Below, piece after piece: positions 1 through 12,153 of a stretch of DNA of 64,000 bases. The stretch is from Blastomyces gilchristii SLH14081 (lineage: Eukaryota; Ascomycota; Eurotiomycetes; Onygenales; Ajellomycetaceae). Within the stretch, counting starts at the first letter, position 1. Every line of letters begins with the position of its first letter. The stretch is taken from the NCBI RefSeq assembly GCF_000003855.2, contig NW_003101682.1:6614779-6678778 (forward strand), read 5' to 3'. The notes below the pieces were generated by a model that saw only the letters and a list, made by a program, of their open reading frames with translations, did no database searches and was not told the origin of the DNA. The translations under genes were made by a program, and so were the position numbers.

Positions 1-1330
1 GTCTGAGACTGCTTTTTTCACTTAGTAATGATCTTCTTGAATGTATAATTAATCAGTTACTTCATTAAATTATTAATATCAATATTAATAATAAGTTTCT
101 GATCAGTAAAGAAAAACTCATTCAAATATATCTTGATAAACAGTCTTTGATAATTCTGCAGATTGTTGAGAAAAAGATTATAATATATATTCTCAGTGCT
201 CTGACAGAGCTTCTTATAATAGATAATAAAATAGTAGAAATATCTCTGAAAAGTAAGATAATCATTCTTCTTAACTTATAATTTTATCAATTTCTTGAAG
301 ATATTAACTCATTCTTCAGTCAGTAATATTATATATTTAATATTAATCTTATTTCACAGAGCTGCAGTATTATCAGTTTTCAAGATTTTAATAGTGATTT
401 GAACATTTTTAATAAGACTTGATAGTATATATTTATATAGAGACTTGAAACAGATTCTTCACTTCTCAGAGTTAATATAATATATAAAAGAGAATTCTTA
501 TTAAGTTCTTAATAGAATATCAGTTTCATTAATAACTTCTATATTAGTTAATATATTAATATATCAGACTTTATAATTAGAGTCATTAAATATAATCACT
601 GATTTAATATTTAATATATATTTGACTTTCTTCTAGTATTTCTGTAACTTATTTCTTATAGTGTCTCTTTATACAGAGACAGATATAGTGAGATATTAAG
701 TGATTTCAGCTGCAGTTATTTAATTTTATAGTATTATTTATATAAGATTCATAAGATTATCTACAGTGTAATAGATAGATTGATTCAGATTATTATTAAA
801 AGTCAGTATTCTGAAAGTAAGAAATAGTAAAGAATTTAATAAGTTAAAATAAACAGATTCTATAGATAAATATTAACTCTGCTTTTCTTTATTCTAAAGT
901 TTCTTTATTATCTTATTATCAAATTTCATACTCTGATGAAAACTGATCTCAGTCTTATCTTACAAGTCAGAAGTCTTCTTATAATGAGTGATTATTCTAT
1001 TAATGAGTTATCTAGTAAAGTGTGTAATTCTGAGTCTTAAGCTGAACTCTGAAGTAATAGAAGTATTATTTATATTAAGATGACTCTGCTTCTTCTAGAT
1101 ATAAAAAAAAGAGTGATATTCTTCATAATGAAAAACACACTTTCTTAAAAATATAAAGTATATAAATCTGCTGACTGATAGATTCAGAGAAAATGAAATA
1201 TCTCTAATAAAGAGTAAGAGTCTTTTCAAAAAAGATAAACTATTTATATTAAAAATGTTAATGCAATATTCTAAAAAGAAAAACATGTCATTCAGGCTAT
1301 AATCTGTGAAATAGTTGAAGATTGTATTGA
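1..1330. mobile_element. AT-rich, RIP-like transposon ruin (family unresolved)
   Basis: The block is strongly AT-rich and I see no CpG dinucleotide in it, with CC/GG nearly absent, while CA, CT, TG and AG remain. All frames are broken by stops. This is the look of repeat-induced mutation of an old transposon. A minus-strand frame near 360-480 reads an IKILKTDN-like stretch that resembles an integrase core, but the flanking residues do not confirm a family. GC-normal sequence resumes abruptly near 1350 (a CACGTGA and an ACGGCC repeat pair). The sequence is cut by the left window edge. Confidence 0.75.
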
Positions 1331-4300
1331 TAGATCTATCTACAAGAACATAATATAGTGGTGGGTCACGTGATCTAGTGGGATCGCTAACCGCAACGGC
1401 CGTAACGGCCAACATAATGACATACGCTAAGTCATCAAAATGGAGGTATTAGTAATACATGCCAAGCATACGTAATGTATGTAGTGCGATTGCTTTATAG
1501 ATGAGCCAGCCATCGCCAGAGAAAGATTCACAGCACCAGGAGATTTAAAAAAAACCCCCGGCAGCTCGATGCCAACTCGATGGCCCCTCAAAATGACGTC
1601 TATAGCAGCAAACCCTGCGGTAGGGGAAAACACTGCCTGCCTCCAGGGTAAGTTTCGGTGCACAACGGCCCGCGTTCCAGTACGTTCCAAAGGTACCTAA
1701 ACCGGAAACCGGAACAGGAATACGGGAATTTCATCATTATTGCATCCAGGTGATCTCAATTCCCACCGAAATAACACCCTGATTCTTCTTCTATCCGCAA
1801 TGGGGATTTGAGAGGGTAGTAGGCAACTAACTCATTTGAGCCGGCATATCCGGAGGCGCGAATGTGGATGCTCCTTTTCTCTTGAGGGAAATCGGCTAGA
1901 AGGTGAGTTTCACCATATTATTGCTTATCTATTCAGAGGCGCGGAGTGGATGGATTTCCCACACTCAAGGGAAAAAGACTGACTGGCCGTTGTTGATACG
2001 ATGAAGGTAAAATGCCATTGGCATAGCCGGGCGGCGTCCAACGGTCCAAGGTCGTCGACAAACAACAGGTTTACGCAATAACGTGGCTTGCAAGCTTTTT
2101 TTTTTTTTTCCTTTTCTGTTCTGTTCTTTGGGTGTCCCACATTCGAAACCAAGACACTCTCGTCCAACCAGAAACCGTAAAGTCGCACACAGGACCCTAA
2201 AGTATGTGTGCCGATTTCGAAGAGCTATAAATAGCTTTGGATGCACAGCGGCGGCTGGCTGGACGGGACTGCTGCGCGACATTTGATCCATGCTGGATGG
2301 AATCTTTTGTCAAAAGAAGGGCTAGAAAAATATCAACTTTTCCCAAAGAGGCCAGCCCTTGTATATGAGTCTATGACTGACCTGAAACTCGAAGCGGGGA
2401 TAAAACACTATGGATAGGGTTTTCATTTATATTTACTCCGCTCCGTACTGAAACTTACTCTACTTATGCAAGTCCGCTTTCGCTCATTCTGATCTGTTTT
2501 CTGCAATACTGCACATTTTCACAGATTACAGGGCATAAACATGCACAACTGGACAATCCCGAGCATCCATGCGGAACTTTAAAATGGGACGCGTGGATAT
2601 GTCTTTGAAGTTTGGGGTTGCGTCCCATTCAGAACTGGCGACAAGAACACCCTGCCCGCCGTGGTCTGTTATGCGACTATTTGCCACTGAGGAGACGAGA
2701 GCAATCGCAACTTCGCAAGCGATTCAGCCACCGTCTTTCCACGGCCTTTGACGTGGTCGATGTGGCTTGCTACGACGTTTTCCTTGTCATGAATTCAGTC
2801 AAAGAAAATCTGCGATTCTGTGGCTGGCGGAGAATAACGAATCCCTTGAGTCAGTCCCTCTGAGTCGACCTCGATATGTTACATCTACTACGTAGGGTAG
2901 ACTGTGACATTTTGAATACATTTTGGCCGAGGCTGATGATCCATGAACTTTATTTTTTTCAGTTGTTGTTACTCCGTACTTGTTGTTGGGCAAAATTTGG
3001 GCCGACGCTAGGAGAGAAAGTAAATAGAACCGTTTTGCATCAGCGATGAATGAATACTGAGATATAAATCAATAGTTAACTAGTTAAATCAATAAATAAA
3101 TAAATAAAGCATAAAATGAGAATTAAAAAAAAAATCAATCATAAATCGACAAAACAGAAACATAAGGTTGGATCGCGCTCTTTTTTGGACTGCTTTATGA
3201 GGCTCAAATTCGATCTGTTGCTCGTATAAGAATCGCAATGGCGCCAGCTGCCAAGTGGTGACAACTGTCCATGAACAAGAATATCTCAAACGAAGGCGTC
3301 TCAGCTTCTCAAGCCTATCCACTCCTGGGAACTCCCAAAGCCCCAGGTGGCTGGTTCAGAACCAAGCCCCGTTTTAGCCCGGCTCTGGAGCTCTTGGGGC
3401 TTGTCTGGGGCCTCTGGTGAGGATGAGGACTCACACAACGCCAATCAGCAGCATAGATCTGCCCAGTTCCATGGGAACCGTGGTTCGAGGGGTGGCGGGA
3501 TGGCGGCGCGCATTGGTTGCAACTTGCAACTCGCAAGGAGGCCAAGAACAGGCGAAAGGGAGATCCGTCAATAATCCACCGCTAATAAAGAAGTTCCGCC
3601 GGCTGGGATGCGATGCAGTAGTAGAGTAGGTAGTGCACAACGAGAGACATCCCACATCAACATACAGCGTATATCAGGGAAAAAAGCCTGGAACAAAGCT
3701 GTCCAAGCACGCAAGTAGCCTGGCCAGGTTATTACTGCATGGTTGCCATTCTATACACAGTATTGTTGCTATGACACCAGACCTAAAACCAAAACCCCCC
3801 ACTCCAATTGTTGTCTCTGCAGCTTGGGATACGATACACCGCAGTCACAAGCTCTGCATGAAATCTTACCGTGGATCTTTTTCAAACAACTCAATTGGAA
3901 CCATTTCCAATCATCGTCTTCTTGCTTCTTTTTGCTGAACAACCTCGGTTCTTGGCTTCAACCTCTTTATTTCTGTTATTAGACTTCGTGAAGCGTTGTT
4001 CATCTCTTTTCACAGCGACAATTTCCTCATTCGGTATATACCATACCATACCACCTGCACAGCAATCATTTCTTCTTCTAATTCACTCCCTCTTTGCTCT
4101 TGCTGACTATCTCTGTCTTCTTGAACATTTCCAAAGCCTAGCAAGTCTTTTTTTCTTACTTGATTCCTCTATATTCTCTCCAGCTTGACCACCTGGCGCT
4201 TTTTTGTATGCCTATAGAGTATCGAGTCGTGGCTCCCTGTCGCTCTACCTTACCTCCACACCTCTATCAAGCCAAACCTATATTGAGAGCTATTTGAGAA

Positions 4301-4346
4301 CTATTTCTTCATCTCTGCTCGTCATTCCACGGTAGACGAATCAAAA
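1331..4346. other. Gene-poor spacer and probable long 5' leader
   Basis: No reading frame here has recognisable protein features or convincing splice structure. It contains a T-tract near 2095-2110 and short AT-rich stretches near 3080-3130. From about 3640 onward the plus strand becomes pyrimidine-rich with few ATGs, typical of a fungal promoter and leader for the gene starting at 4347. I see no RNA gene. Confidence 0.5.
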
Positions 4347-5213
4347 ATGATTCGACCGTGGGTTTCTACCCTCCTCCTAGTCCTAGTCCTAATCTCCTTC
4401 GTGTCCGCTGTCGACCTGGAGAGGGGAAGACAGGCCCGCTCACATACCCCATTCACCGGCCTCTTGAAGGCTTTGTCCGCCAGACTCTGGTCTCGAGAGA
4501 TATACCTCGAGAACTATATCGTCTCTCGTCAATATGACCTAACCAAACGACAAAACGGGAGTGAGTCCTCCCCGACATCCTCTCCAGAGACAGAAAATCA
4601 ACCGACAGCAGGTCCAACCACACCTAATAGGCCCCCGTCTCAGAATTCGGCCCGTGACACTTCAGCCGACGATGCTACAACACCTACAGCTCAACCACCA
4701 ACTCAATCACCCGAACCCGAACCTGAACCTACACCCACACCTACCACTCGGGAGCCCCCGCCATCACCTTCAACCCCTTCAACCCCTCCAACCCCTCCAC
4801 CCAGTCCTCCACCTCAAAGAACAACAACCACAAGCCCAACCCCTCCACAATCTAGGGAATCCAGAACGCCTCCGAGACCTCCCCCTTCCTCGAGGGCGCG
4901 CTCCACACCCAGACCTAGCCCAGAACCTACCACGAGGCCCAGATCACCCACTAGCACTCCCACTCGGAGGAGCACCCCTCCGCCAAGCAGTTCAACAAAG
5001 CTCATCCCGACCACAAACGCAGATGGCTCCCCGAGTACCATTACGACTGTCGTAGTTGTCCAACCCACGCGAACTAATTCACCAGGAGAGAACCGGCAAA
5101 CACCACCTGGTTTGCAGACGGGTGCAGCACCCATTATAGCTGCCGCTATGGAGAAAGGGTTGTTGGGATTGCTTGGATTCAGTGGTGCTATTGCCATTGC
5201 ATTGGCGTTTTAA
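4347..5213 (+). CDS. Secreted Pro/Ser/Thr-rich protein, probable cell-wall/GPI type
   Basis: Single-exon frame of 288 residues. Residues 1-21 form a clear signal peptide (short basic start, Leu/Val core, cleavage after VSA). A KR dibasic site near residue 68 could be a Kex2-type processing site. Residues 70-240 are almost entirely Pro, Ser, Thr, Arg and Glu with PEPEPEPTPT- and PPSP-like runs, expected to be extended and heavily O-glycosylated. The last 25 residues are hydrophobic and end in ALAF, as in a GPI-attachment signal, with small residues (TGAAP) just before. No catalytic domain is visible, so a structural wall or surface role is inferred. The long pyrimidine-rich leader upstream fits a real gene. 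The ORF on the opposite strand is a shadow of the repeat composition. Confidence 0.75.
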   Translation: MIRPWVSTLLLVLVLISFVSAVDLERGRQARSHTPFTGLLKALSARLWSREIYLENYIVSRQYDLTKRQNGSESSPTSSPETENQPTAGPTTPNRPPSQNSARDTSADDATTPTAQPPTQSPEPEPEPTPTPTTREPPPSPSTPSTPPTPPPSPPPQRTTTTSPTPPQSRESRTPPRPPPSSRARSTPRPSPEPTTRPRSPTSTPTRRSTPPPSSSTKLIPTTNADGSPSTITTVVVVQPTRTNSPGENRQTPPGLQTGAAPIIAAAMEKGLLGLLGFSGAIAIALAF

Positions 5214-6275
5214 ATTGGAAAATGTGTAGGGGCCAGGGAGATACACACGATACCGGGACGAGCAATGGGTTTAAAACAATAAAATAAATAATAAAAACAA
5301 AAGGGGAAAGGAAGAACTTAAGGATGATCGTGGGTGGAGAAGGATTTACATTAGTCGTGGTAAGCAAGATAGGAAAACGGACCCAGAAGCACTTGGACCC
5401 TCTGTCTATTACCTCTGTTTTATTAACATCTTATTTTCGTTTGGGAGGGTTTTTCATTTTCATTTTTCCTTTTCGCATCACGGTGAAAATTAGAGCTCGG
5501 AGGAGGTGTCGATCCGTGGAATATTTAACTATTCCACCGGTCAAAGAAAACGGTTTAGGCCATGTTCCTCTGTTCTCTTGCCGGTCAAAGTTTTCTTAAT
5601 AATAAATAAGAAATAAGAAATAAAAATAAGAAAGATTCATATATATATCGAAACACCCTATGAGAAAAAGTCTGGAGAAGGAGTTAGTTGTAATTTTCAC
5701 CCTCTCGTTCTCGCTTCTTTTGTTGACAGGATTAGCTCTCATTGCATTGCACCCGTACAGAGTAGAGGAGCAGCTAATCAATTATACAGTTAATAATACC
5801 GAAAAACGCTCTATAAACATGAATACATAAATACTATATATAACTGCATAAACAAAATCCGCTCCCGTATGGTATCTCAACAAAAAAGAAAAGGAAAGGA
5901 AAGGAAAGGAAAGGAAAGGCGCTTACATGCCCGTCGAGGGACGCCGACAGTATAACGTAAATCCAACCCCATACAAGTATGGAAACGCGTCTCCCCATAG
6001 AATCCGAAACCTGAAGAATCTCAAACTGTCTAAATTCCCGTGAGGAATAGTTCACATGTACCTCGTACATTCTAGCGGCATCCAGGGTCCACCACGCACC
6101 AAGCTCGAGGTATCCTCCCTACCCCGGGCCCATAAGGAGGTAGCCGAAATCGAAAGGACAAGAGGAAACTAATACATTCCTCTGGCCATGAGCTTCCACC
6201 TCATACCCACTACAGCAGAGACGTAATATATATATATATATATATATTTAATCCCCCTCCATCCTTTCCACCCTG
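5214..6275. other. Intergenic, convergent side of PEX4
   Basis: No gene supported. It carries a (GGAAA)n-type purine repeat at about 5886-5919 and a TA dinucleotide run at about 6227-6247. It probably holds the 3' ends of the secreted-protein gene and of PEX4. Confidence 0.5.
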
Positions 6276-6911
6276 TCATCTACCCCCCTTTCTGATAGCT
6301 TTCTTTCCCCCATCCCCCTCCCACCTCTCCTCCCCCGTCCAATACCTTACCAGCCCCTCCCATGCCACAGTATCCCCACTCTTCATCAACACCGCCACAT
6401 CAACATTGAGGGGACTCTCAGGTCTAGGATCCGTCAACAGTTGCTGGATAGCCGACATGGTCGTCGATAGCGTGTAAGCGGGACTCCAATGCTCGGTGGT
6501 TAGAAGGGTTAGGCAGATCTCGCCTGTCGTGAAGGAGACGTTTGGGTGGCAGATACGGGTTCTGAAGGCTATAACTGGTGGGTGGAGCGGGTAGGTCGGC
6601 GGGATGGTGATGGTTAGGTGCCAGAGGCCGCCTGGGGGGTTTTTTTGGGGGAGGTTTTGTTAACTTTTTTCCCCCCCTTCTTTATATTGCAAAACTTGCG
6701 CGATTGGTAGGAGGTAAGAGGATGGAGGGAAATAAATAATACCTTCGTATGGTGTGCCATTTATGCCCTTTAGGACTGCTTCCCAGCGCAGCAGGTCTGT
6801 GTCGCTTATGGGGCCGAGATGTAGGAGAGCTTCGTTGGGGGATTTGGAGTAGTCGTTGAGCTCGCGGATGAGGCGTTTTGTGGTGGACGCGGAAGGGGCT
6901 TGTTGAGCCAT
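6276..6911 (-). CDS. pex4: Peroxin-4, ubiquitin-conjugating enzyme (E2) of peroxisome import
   Basis: Two exons, 6911-6743 and 6631-6276, joined across a 111-bp intron (GT..AG with a GTTAAC branch-like site). They give a 174-residue E2, the normal size. The UBC fold motifs are present: HPN at residues 85-87 and catalytic Cys96 in TGEICL. The C-terminal half has the SPLNVDV...GDTVAWEGLVRYW pattern that I recognise from Pex4 rather than other E2s. Pex4 monoubiquitinates the PTS1 receptor Pex5 on a cysteine so it can be recycled from the peroxisomal membrane, working with Pex22 and the RING peroxins. It is divergently arranged with the endonuclease III gene about 280 bp away, so the two may share a promoter region. 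The C-terminus after residue 155 is a charged tail rich in Gly, Lys and Arg. Confidence 0.88.
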
Positions 6912-7189
6912 GGCGCTGAGCTATTCTACTGATTGCGGGAGGCGTGAGTTGCAGACAACAGAGGGTGTGTTGGGAGTTATTTCATGATTATGGTGGTGCA
7001 GAGGTTGAGCTGTTGATCTGGTGGAACGAAGCTCGGTTTGCGCCGAGGTTATTTACCTGGGGTTTGATTATCACCACGTGATGCACTTCCTCTTGACTCA
7101 ATGCGCGAATGTTCAGGAGTTCTCGAAGCTTGTTTATGACTTGACTGCAATAGCTACGAATATCCCGCATATACCCTTTAGCCCCCAAA
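6912..7189. promoter_or_regulatory. Shared divergent promoter region of PEX4 and endonuclease III gene
   Basis: A 278-bp gap separates the two outward-facing start codons. No frame in it is conserved-looking. I cannot point to a specific factor site with confidence. A CACGTGA E-box-like word lies near 7075-7081. Confidence 0.45.
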
Positions 7190-8803
7190 ATGAGAACATC
7201 GCGGGTATCCAAGGAGACTGCAAAGTTAGTTGAGATCTTATCAAGCGCTCCACGCCGTCAATCGCAGCGAATTGCCAACGCAAATATCCCGGTAAATAGC
7301 TATGGCCTGGCGGAGAGGAGAAAAAGCGAGCTGGCATCCCTTCATAATAGCTCTCTAATAAAAGACGAGCCTCAGAGCGATAGTCATGATGACTCTGAAC
7401 TCTCCTCTGCGAACACTACGGACATTGAAGACCTGCTTACACCAACGCGTCCGATAATGCAAGAGCGGAAACGAAAGCGAGGCCAGGATTCTTTATCCAA
7501 TATCGAATTCAAGCGATCAGCTTCTGCATCCCGCCAAATACCTTCACGTAGGATGTCCAGCACATCACAAACGTCTACGATCATTAAAAAGGAGGAGATA
7601 GAGTCAGAGGCAAAGCCAACCCCAAAGCGACAACCGCGACGGCTACCGGCGCGTAAATCAACCGGCCCGAATGGCGTTGTCAAAGTCGAGCCTCCATCAA
7701 ACTGGGAAAAGATCTATGATATTGTGAAGGAAATGCGCCGCAAAAACCCCACTGCGCCAGTAGATACCATGGGCTGCTCCCAGCTCTACTGGCGCGATTC
7801 TTCCCCGCGTGACAGGCGTTTCCACATCCTCATAGCCCTGATGCTGTCATCTCAGACGAAAGATACAGTCACTGCCATTGCGATGCAACGGTTACATACA
7901 GAGCTGGCGCCTGAACAGGCTAATATGGATACGGGTTTAGGAATGCGGGTCGTGAAGAAGGAGGAGGACGTGGGACACTCAGTAAAAGGGGAAGAAATAG
8001 GCTCGACGAAGAAGAAGGAGGAGGAGGAGGAGGGGGAGGGGGAGGGGGTAGCAGCTGTGAAGAAGAGAGAGGAAGCGAGGCAGATGATAAAGAAAGAGGA
8101 GAATGAGGGACAGACTTTCAAAAGAGAAGCGCAGGGAGATGTGAAGGTGGAAACAAAGGTAGAAGAGGAACAGGAACGAGAAACGAAGAAAGTATTAGTA
8201 TGGGACCGAAACAACCAACACACAAAAAGCACCTTAACTCTTGAGAACATCCTTGCCGTAAGCCCATCCCGCCTCAACGAACTCATCAGGACTGTTGGCT
8301 TCCACAATAACAAAACAAAATACATTAAAGCTGCCGCCGTCATCCTTCGGGACGAGTATAACTCTGACATTCCACCCACCGCGGAGGGACTCATGCGGCT
8401 ACCAGGTGTCGGGCCTAAAATGGCTTATCTATGTATGAGTTCCGCGTGGGGCCGTGATGAGGGCATCGGCGTCGACGTACATGTGCATCGTATCACGAAT
8501 TTGTGGGGGTGGCATAAAACAAAGACGCCCGAGGAGACCCGGGCGGCGCTGGAGAGCTGGCTGCCCAAGGACAAGTGGCATGAGGTCAACAAGCTGTTGG
8601 TTGGGCTGGGGCAGACGGTGTGTTTACCAGTGGCTAGGAGATGTGGGGAGTGCGAACTTGCGGGGACCGGGTTGTGTAAGAGTGAGATTAAAGGGTGGAC
8701 AGCTAAGGTGAAGAGGGAGAGGAAGGTGAAGACTGAAGAGGATGCCGCCACTACGGTGAAGAGGGAGAGCAGGATGACAATCAAAATTGAAGAGGGTAGA
8801 TGA
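7190..8803 (+). CDS. NTH1: Endonuclease III homologue (bifunctional DNA glycosylase / AP lyase)
   Basis: Single exon, 537 residues, longer than the roughly 300-400 usual for the family. It removes oxidised pyrimidines and cleaves AP sites in base excision repair, in nucleus and mitochondria. The HhH-GPD core is split: its first part spans about 172-240 ([10 protein letters not shown]) and the rest about 341-475. Catalytic Lys410 sits in LPGVGPK and Asp429 in GVDVHVHR. The 4Fe-4S cysteines are 478, 485, 488 and 496; the last spacing is seven residues, where human NTH1 has five. A Lys/Glu-rich insert (about 245-335) interrupts the core. The N-terminal 170 residues are basic and disordered-looking. 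Twelve psi-K-x-E motifs occur, at Lys 58, 133, 165, 256, 266, 301, 311, 319, 508, 514, 524 and 532. Yeast Ntg1 is known to be sumoylated, so multi-site SUMO control is a reasonable inference. Confidence 0.9.
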   Translation: MRTSRVSKETAKLVEILSSAPRRQSQRIANANIPVNSYGLAERRKSELASLHNSSLIKDEPQSDSHDDSELSSANTTDIEDLLTPTRPIMQERKRKRGQDSLSNIEFKRSASASRQIPSRRMSSTSQTSTIIKKEEIESEAKPTPKRQPRRLPARKSTGPNGVVKVEPPSNWEKIYDIVKEMRRKNPTAPVDTMGCSQLYWRDSSPRDRRFHILIALMLSSQTKDTVTAIAMQRLHTELAPEQANMDTGLGMRVVKKEEDVGHSVKGEEIGSTKKKEEEEEGEGEGVAAVKKREEARQMIKKEENEGQTFKREAQGDVKVETKVEEEQERETKKVLVWDRNNQHTKSTLTLENILAVSPSRLNELIRTVGFHNNKTKYIKAAAVILRDEYNSDIPPTAEGLMRLPGVGPKMAYLCMSSAWGRDEGIGVDVHVHRITNLWGWHKTKTPEETRAALESWLPKDKWHEVNKLLVGLGQTVCLPVARRCGECELAGTGLCKSEIKGWTAKVKRERKVKTEEDAATTVKRESRMTIKIEEGR

Positions 8804-9371
8804 TTGGAGAGGTCTGATTTTAAAGAATATTTAGATACCCTTGTCGTATGTCATCTTTCGCCGCTAAATAGCCGGTCTGATATGCTAAGAGAACATGAAA
8901 TATGCGCAATTCCATTATAGCTAGACGTCGTCTGTGCCGGCAAGCTAGCTTTGCACACAGCTCCCCATGGATCGGTGGACGCCTTGTTTTGCTGCGTTCT
9001 CTGTACGGAGATCGGGATAATTAACGATATATTTGTATGTACGATAGCCGGTGGTAATTTGAAGAATAACTACTTATTAGACTCAATTCATGTATAATTA
9101 CTGAGCCCCCCTTTTTTATTTGAAACCGTAACTGAATCTTATTTTCTTCCCCTCTGACATCACCACGAGAAACCGTCAAAAGAAACCCAGCACCGTCAAT
9201 CAATTCTCCCCGCTTACCACGCATGTAACAAACTGACATAGTCTTCATTTTTAAACCATCACCTTCATTTCTTCATCCCTTCAAAATCTATTACCTAGTA
9301 ATACAAAACACCGAACAACAACCCCTCCTCAACAAGCAACAACTAGATAACCAACCCCACGGCCACCCCTC
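8804..9371. other. Intergenic, promoter side of the helicase gene
   Basis: No gene supported. The last 200 bases before 9372 are CA-rich and pyrimidine-rich with few G, as in a fungal leader. A TACGGAG word lies near 9004. Confidence 0.5.
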
Positions 9372-12153
9372 ATGCCAGCCCCAACCCCAACCCCAATCCC
9401 CATTCCCATCCCCATCCAATCCTTTGCCCAAACCCAACAACAACTCCTCCTCGCAGAACATGAAGCCGAAGTCTCCTCGTCCCCGCTCTCCACATCAATC
9501 GCACAATCAGGCGGCGTGTCCGCTTCAACACGTCGCACCTTACAAGTTGCCGGATACGCCCTCACAGGCCTGGTTCTCGTCAACACTCGGACGGGCATGG
9601 GCGGGCGTGAGGTAGGCGAATTTGGAGTGGATAGTGCAATTGGGTCTGGCGCGAGGGGTGGTAAGGATGGCGAGGGAGCCGGTGGGGGTGGTGATGGGGG
9701 CGCGGAGAGGTTGGGGGCTCATGGGATGAGGGTGGGTGATATAGTGAGGGTTGAGGATGTGGCTGCGGGTGCTCGTGGTGGTGCTGGTTCTGGTAGGGCG
9801 AAAGGAGCAAAGGAGGAGGAGGGGAGGAAAGGTAGGGCGCTGGAAGGGGTGGTGACGAGGGTTGGGGAGAGGAGCGTTTGGGTTGCGTTTGGGGGACAGG
9901 GAGGTGCTGCTGGAAAGGGCAGAGATGAGGAGTCTGTGGAGGATCTTTGGGGGAAGAAGGTTTGGATGTGAGCCTTGTCTGTCTGTTATTCAATTTTCAC
10001 TGGGAGAAAAAGGAGGCAATTGGCTTTCACTGGATCTGTTGGCTGATTTGATGGGCTTATTCTAGGGTGAAATTGGCGAACGATGTTACCTACCGAAGGT
10101 GAGAATTCTCTTGTTATCGTTACGAAAACCACGCGAGCAAAGTGTGCTAACTATTTCGTACTCAGGATGAAGCAAACGATGACCAAAATGGAGAACATGA
10201 CGGAGTCAGACTACACATATTTCATGAGGGTTGTTTTTGGGCATACGGCGCCCTCCCCTGTGGATCTGAGTTCTCTTGGAACAATCGAGTTCATCGACTC
10301 TACGCTAAACGACTCACAAAGAGAAGCAGTTCGATTTGCGCTTGCATCGAGAGAAATCGCACTCATTCATGGCCCACCAGGCACTGGGAAAACATACACT
10401 CTGATAGAACTGATTCTGCAACTTCTTCGCCAGAATCTCCGGATCTTAGTTTGCGGCCCGTCAAACGTCTCAGTGGACAATATTGTCGAACGGCTGGCTC
10501 CACATAAAGTGCCACTGGTTAGAATTGGACATCCCGCCCGTCTTCTATCTACTGTTTTAGATCACTCTTTGGAGGTTTTAATTCAAACATCAGATGCTGC
10601 CGCCATTGTCAAAGACGTCAGGAAGGACATCGAAACCAAACAGGCCAGCATACGCAAGACAAGGAGCGGCAGGGAGCGGAGAGAGATCTACAGAGATCTA
10701 AAGGAACTACGCAAGGAGTTCCGAGAACGGGAATCTAAATGCGTCGGTAATCTTGTTACGGAGAGCAAAGTGGTACTGGCAACACTGCATGGTGCTGGTG
10801 GGCATCAGCTAAGAAACCAGAAATTCGACGTTGTGATTATTGACGAGGCAAGCCAGGCATTGGAAGCTCAATGTTGGGTTCCTCTGCTGTCTGCTTCCAA
10901 GGCAATATTGGCTGGCGACCACCTGCAGTTGCCTCCAACCATCAAGTCTGTGACGTCGAAATCTAGCGGGACAGTAGGGAACGGAATGTCGGCAAGTGAC
11001 GAAATATCTGCCCCAAATGCCGACAAGGGTAACAATATAGGGCAGCATAAGGCGACAAAGAAGGCGACGCTCGAAATGACACTATTTGATCGTTTGCTGT
11101 CACTGCATGGTCCCGCCATCAAACGGATGCTAACAACTCAGTATCGGATGCACGAGAAAATCATGCAATTTCCTTCGCAGGAACTTTACGAAGCAAAGCT
11201 CATCGCTGCAGACGCAGTGAAACTACGATTGCTTAAGGATTTGCCTTACGAAGTTGAAGAGTCTGATGACACGCGGGAGCCTCTAGTATTCTATGATACC
11301 CAGGGCGGGGATTTCCCTGAGCGAGCCGAGGAACCTGTCGTGGCGGCAAAGCAGAAGCAGATCTCCATGTTTGTCGAGAGTAAAAGCAATGATTTGGAAG
11401 CCGTGCTGGTGGGTAGACACGTTGAGAATCTGGTTGCGACGGGGGTGAAACCGGAAGACATCGCTGTTGTTACTCCGTACAATGCGCAGCTGGCTTTATT
11501 GTCCAACATGCTGAAGGACAAGTATCCTGGACTAGAATTGGGGAGCGTGGATGGGTTTCAGGGACGGGAGAAGGAGGCTGTAGTCGTGAGTCTTGTGCGT
11601 AGCAATCCAGAGCACGAAGTTGGGTTTCTCGCTGAGAAGAGGCGATTAAATGGTACGTTGCTCTCGATTATGTCTTACAGCCCTTGCTTTTCTTTTCCGT
11701 TCGTGAAGAGGGAAGCATTGTATTTCATATAAAATGGCACAAAAATGTGGCAAATAGCCACGTGTGTTTGAGAGATGTCTTTGAAAGGCTCGCTAATGTC
11801 AAAACCAACAGTTGCCATGACCCGGCCCAAGCGTCATTTGTGCGTGTGTGGTGATTCTGAAACGATTCGTCGGTAAGTCAAATGAAGCCTATTTCCTTTT
11901 TCATCCCTTTGTACTGTACCTTCCTCGGCATAATGAGAGAGGCGTTTCGGTTTCCCCTCAAAATCGAGATCTGGAACCAAATCGATTTGCATCATTTTTG
12001 AGGAAAATAATCGTTTTAACTCATGGGCTCTCGCCTGTTCTCTGGTCCTTGTCTCAATACAGTGGCAGCCAATTCCTACGACGCTGGATGGATTTCTTGG
12101 AGGAAAATGCCGATCTGCGATACCCCGACGCTGGCGATTATATGCAATCCTAA
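9372..12153 (+). CDS. hcs1: Superfamily 1B DNA helicase, Hcs1 / SMUBP2 (IGHMBP2) type
   Basis: Five exons: 9372-9967, 10066-10098, 10166-11652, 11812-11872 and 12063-12153, all with GT..AG introns and matching phase. They give 755 residues, in line with the family. Domains: Pro-rich start; an N-terminal barrel-like region with VGDIVRV...VSW-type strands broken by Gly-rich inserts (about 85-200); the helicase core with Walker A GPPGTGKT near 279, motif II DEAS near 436, GDHLQLPP, TQYRMHEK, VTPYNAQ and VDGFQGREKE; then the VAMTRPKRHL arginine motif across the fourth exon. Family members are 5'-to-3' helicases; yeast Hcs1 copurifies with DNA polymerase alpha and human IGHMBP2 acts on ribosome-linked RNA. 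The first exon is unusually Gly/Arg-rich. Exon 3 read alone appears to end early because the intron at 11653 contains the stop. Confidence 0.92.

Noticed and set aside
301..480. Copia-type integrase in the left AT-rich block
   Set aside because: Only a short TDN-containing stretch looks right; neighbouring residues do not fit, so no family was assigned.
4561..5197. Long frames on both strands overlapping the Pro-rich gene
   Set aside because: They are composition shadows of a CCN/ACN-rich coding region and lack signal peptide or domain features.
7852..8784. Minus-strand frames of 119-180 residues across the endonuclease III gene
   Set aside because: Antisense of purine-rich codons; Ser/Phe-rich with no family features.
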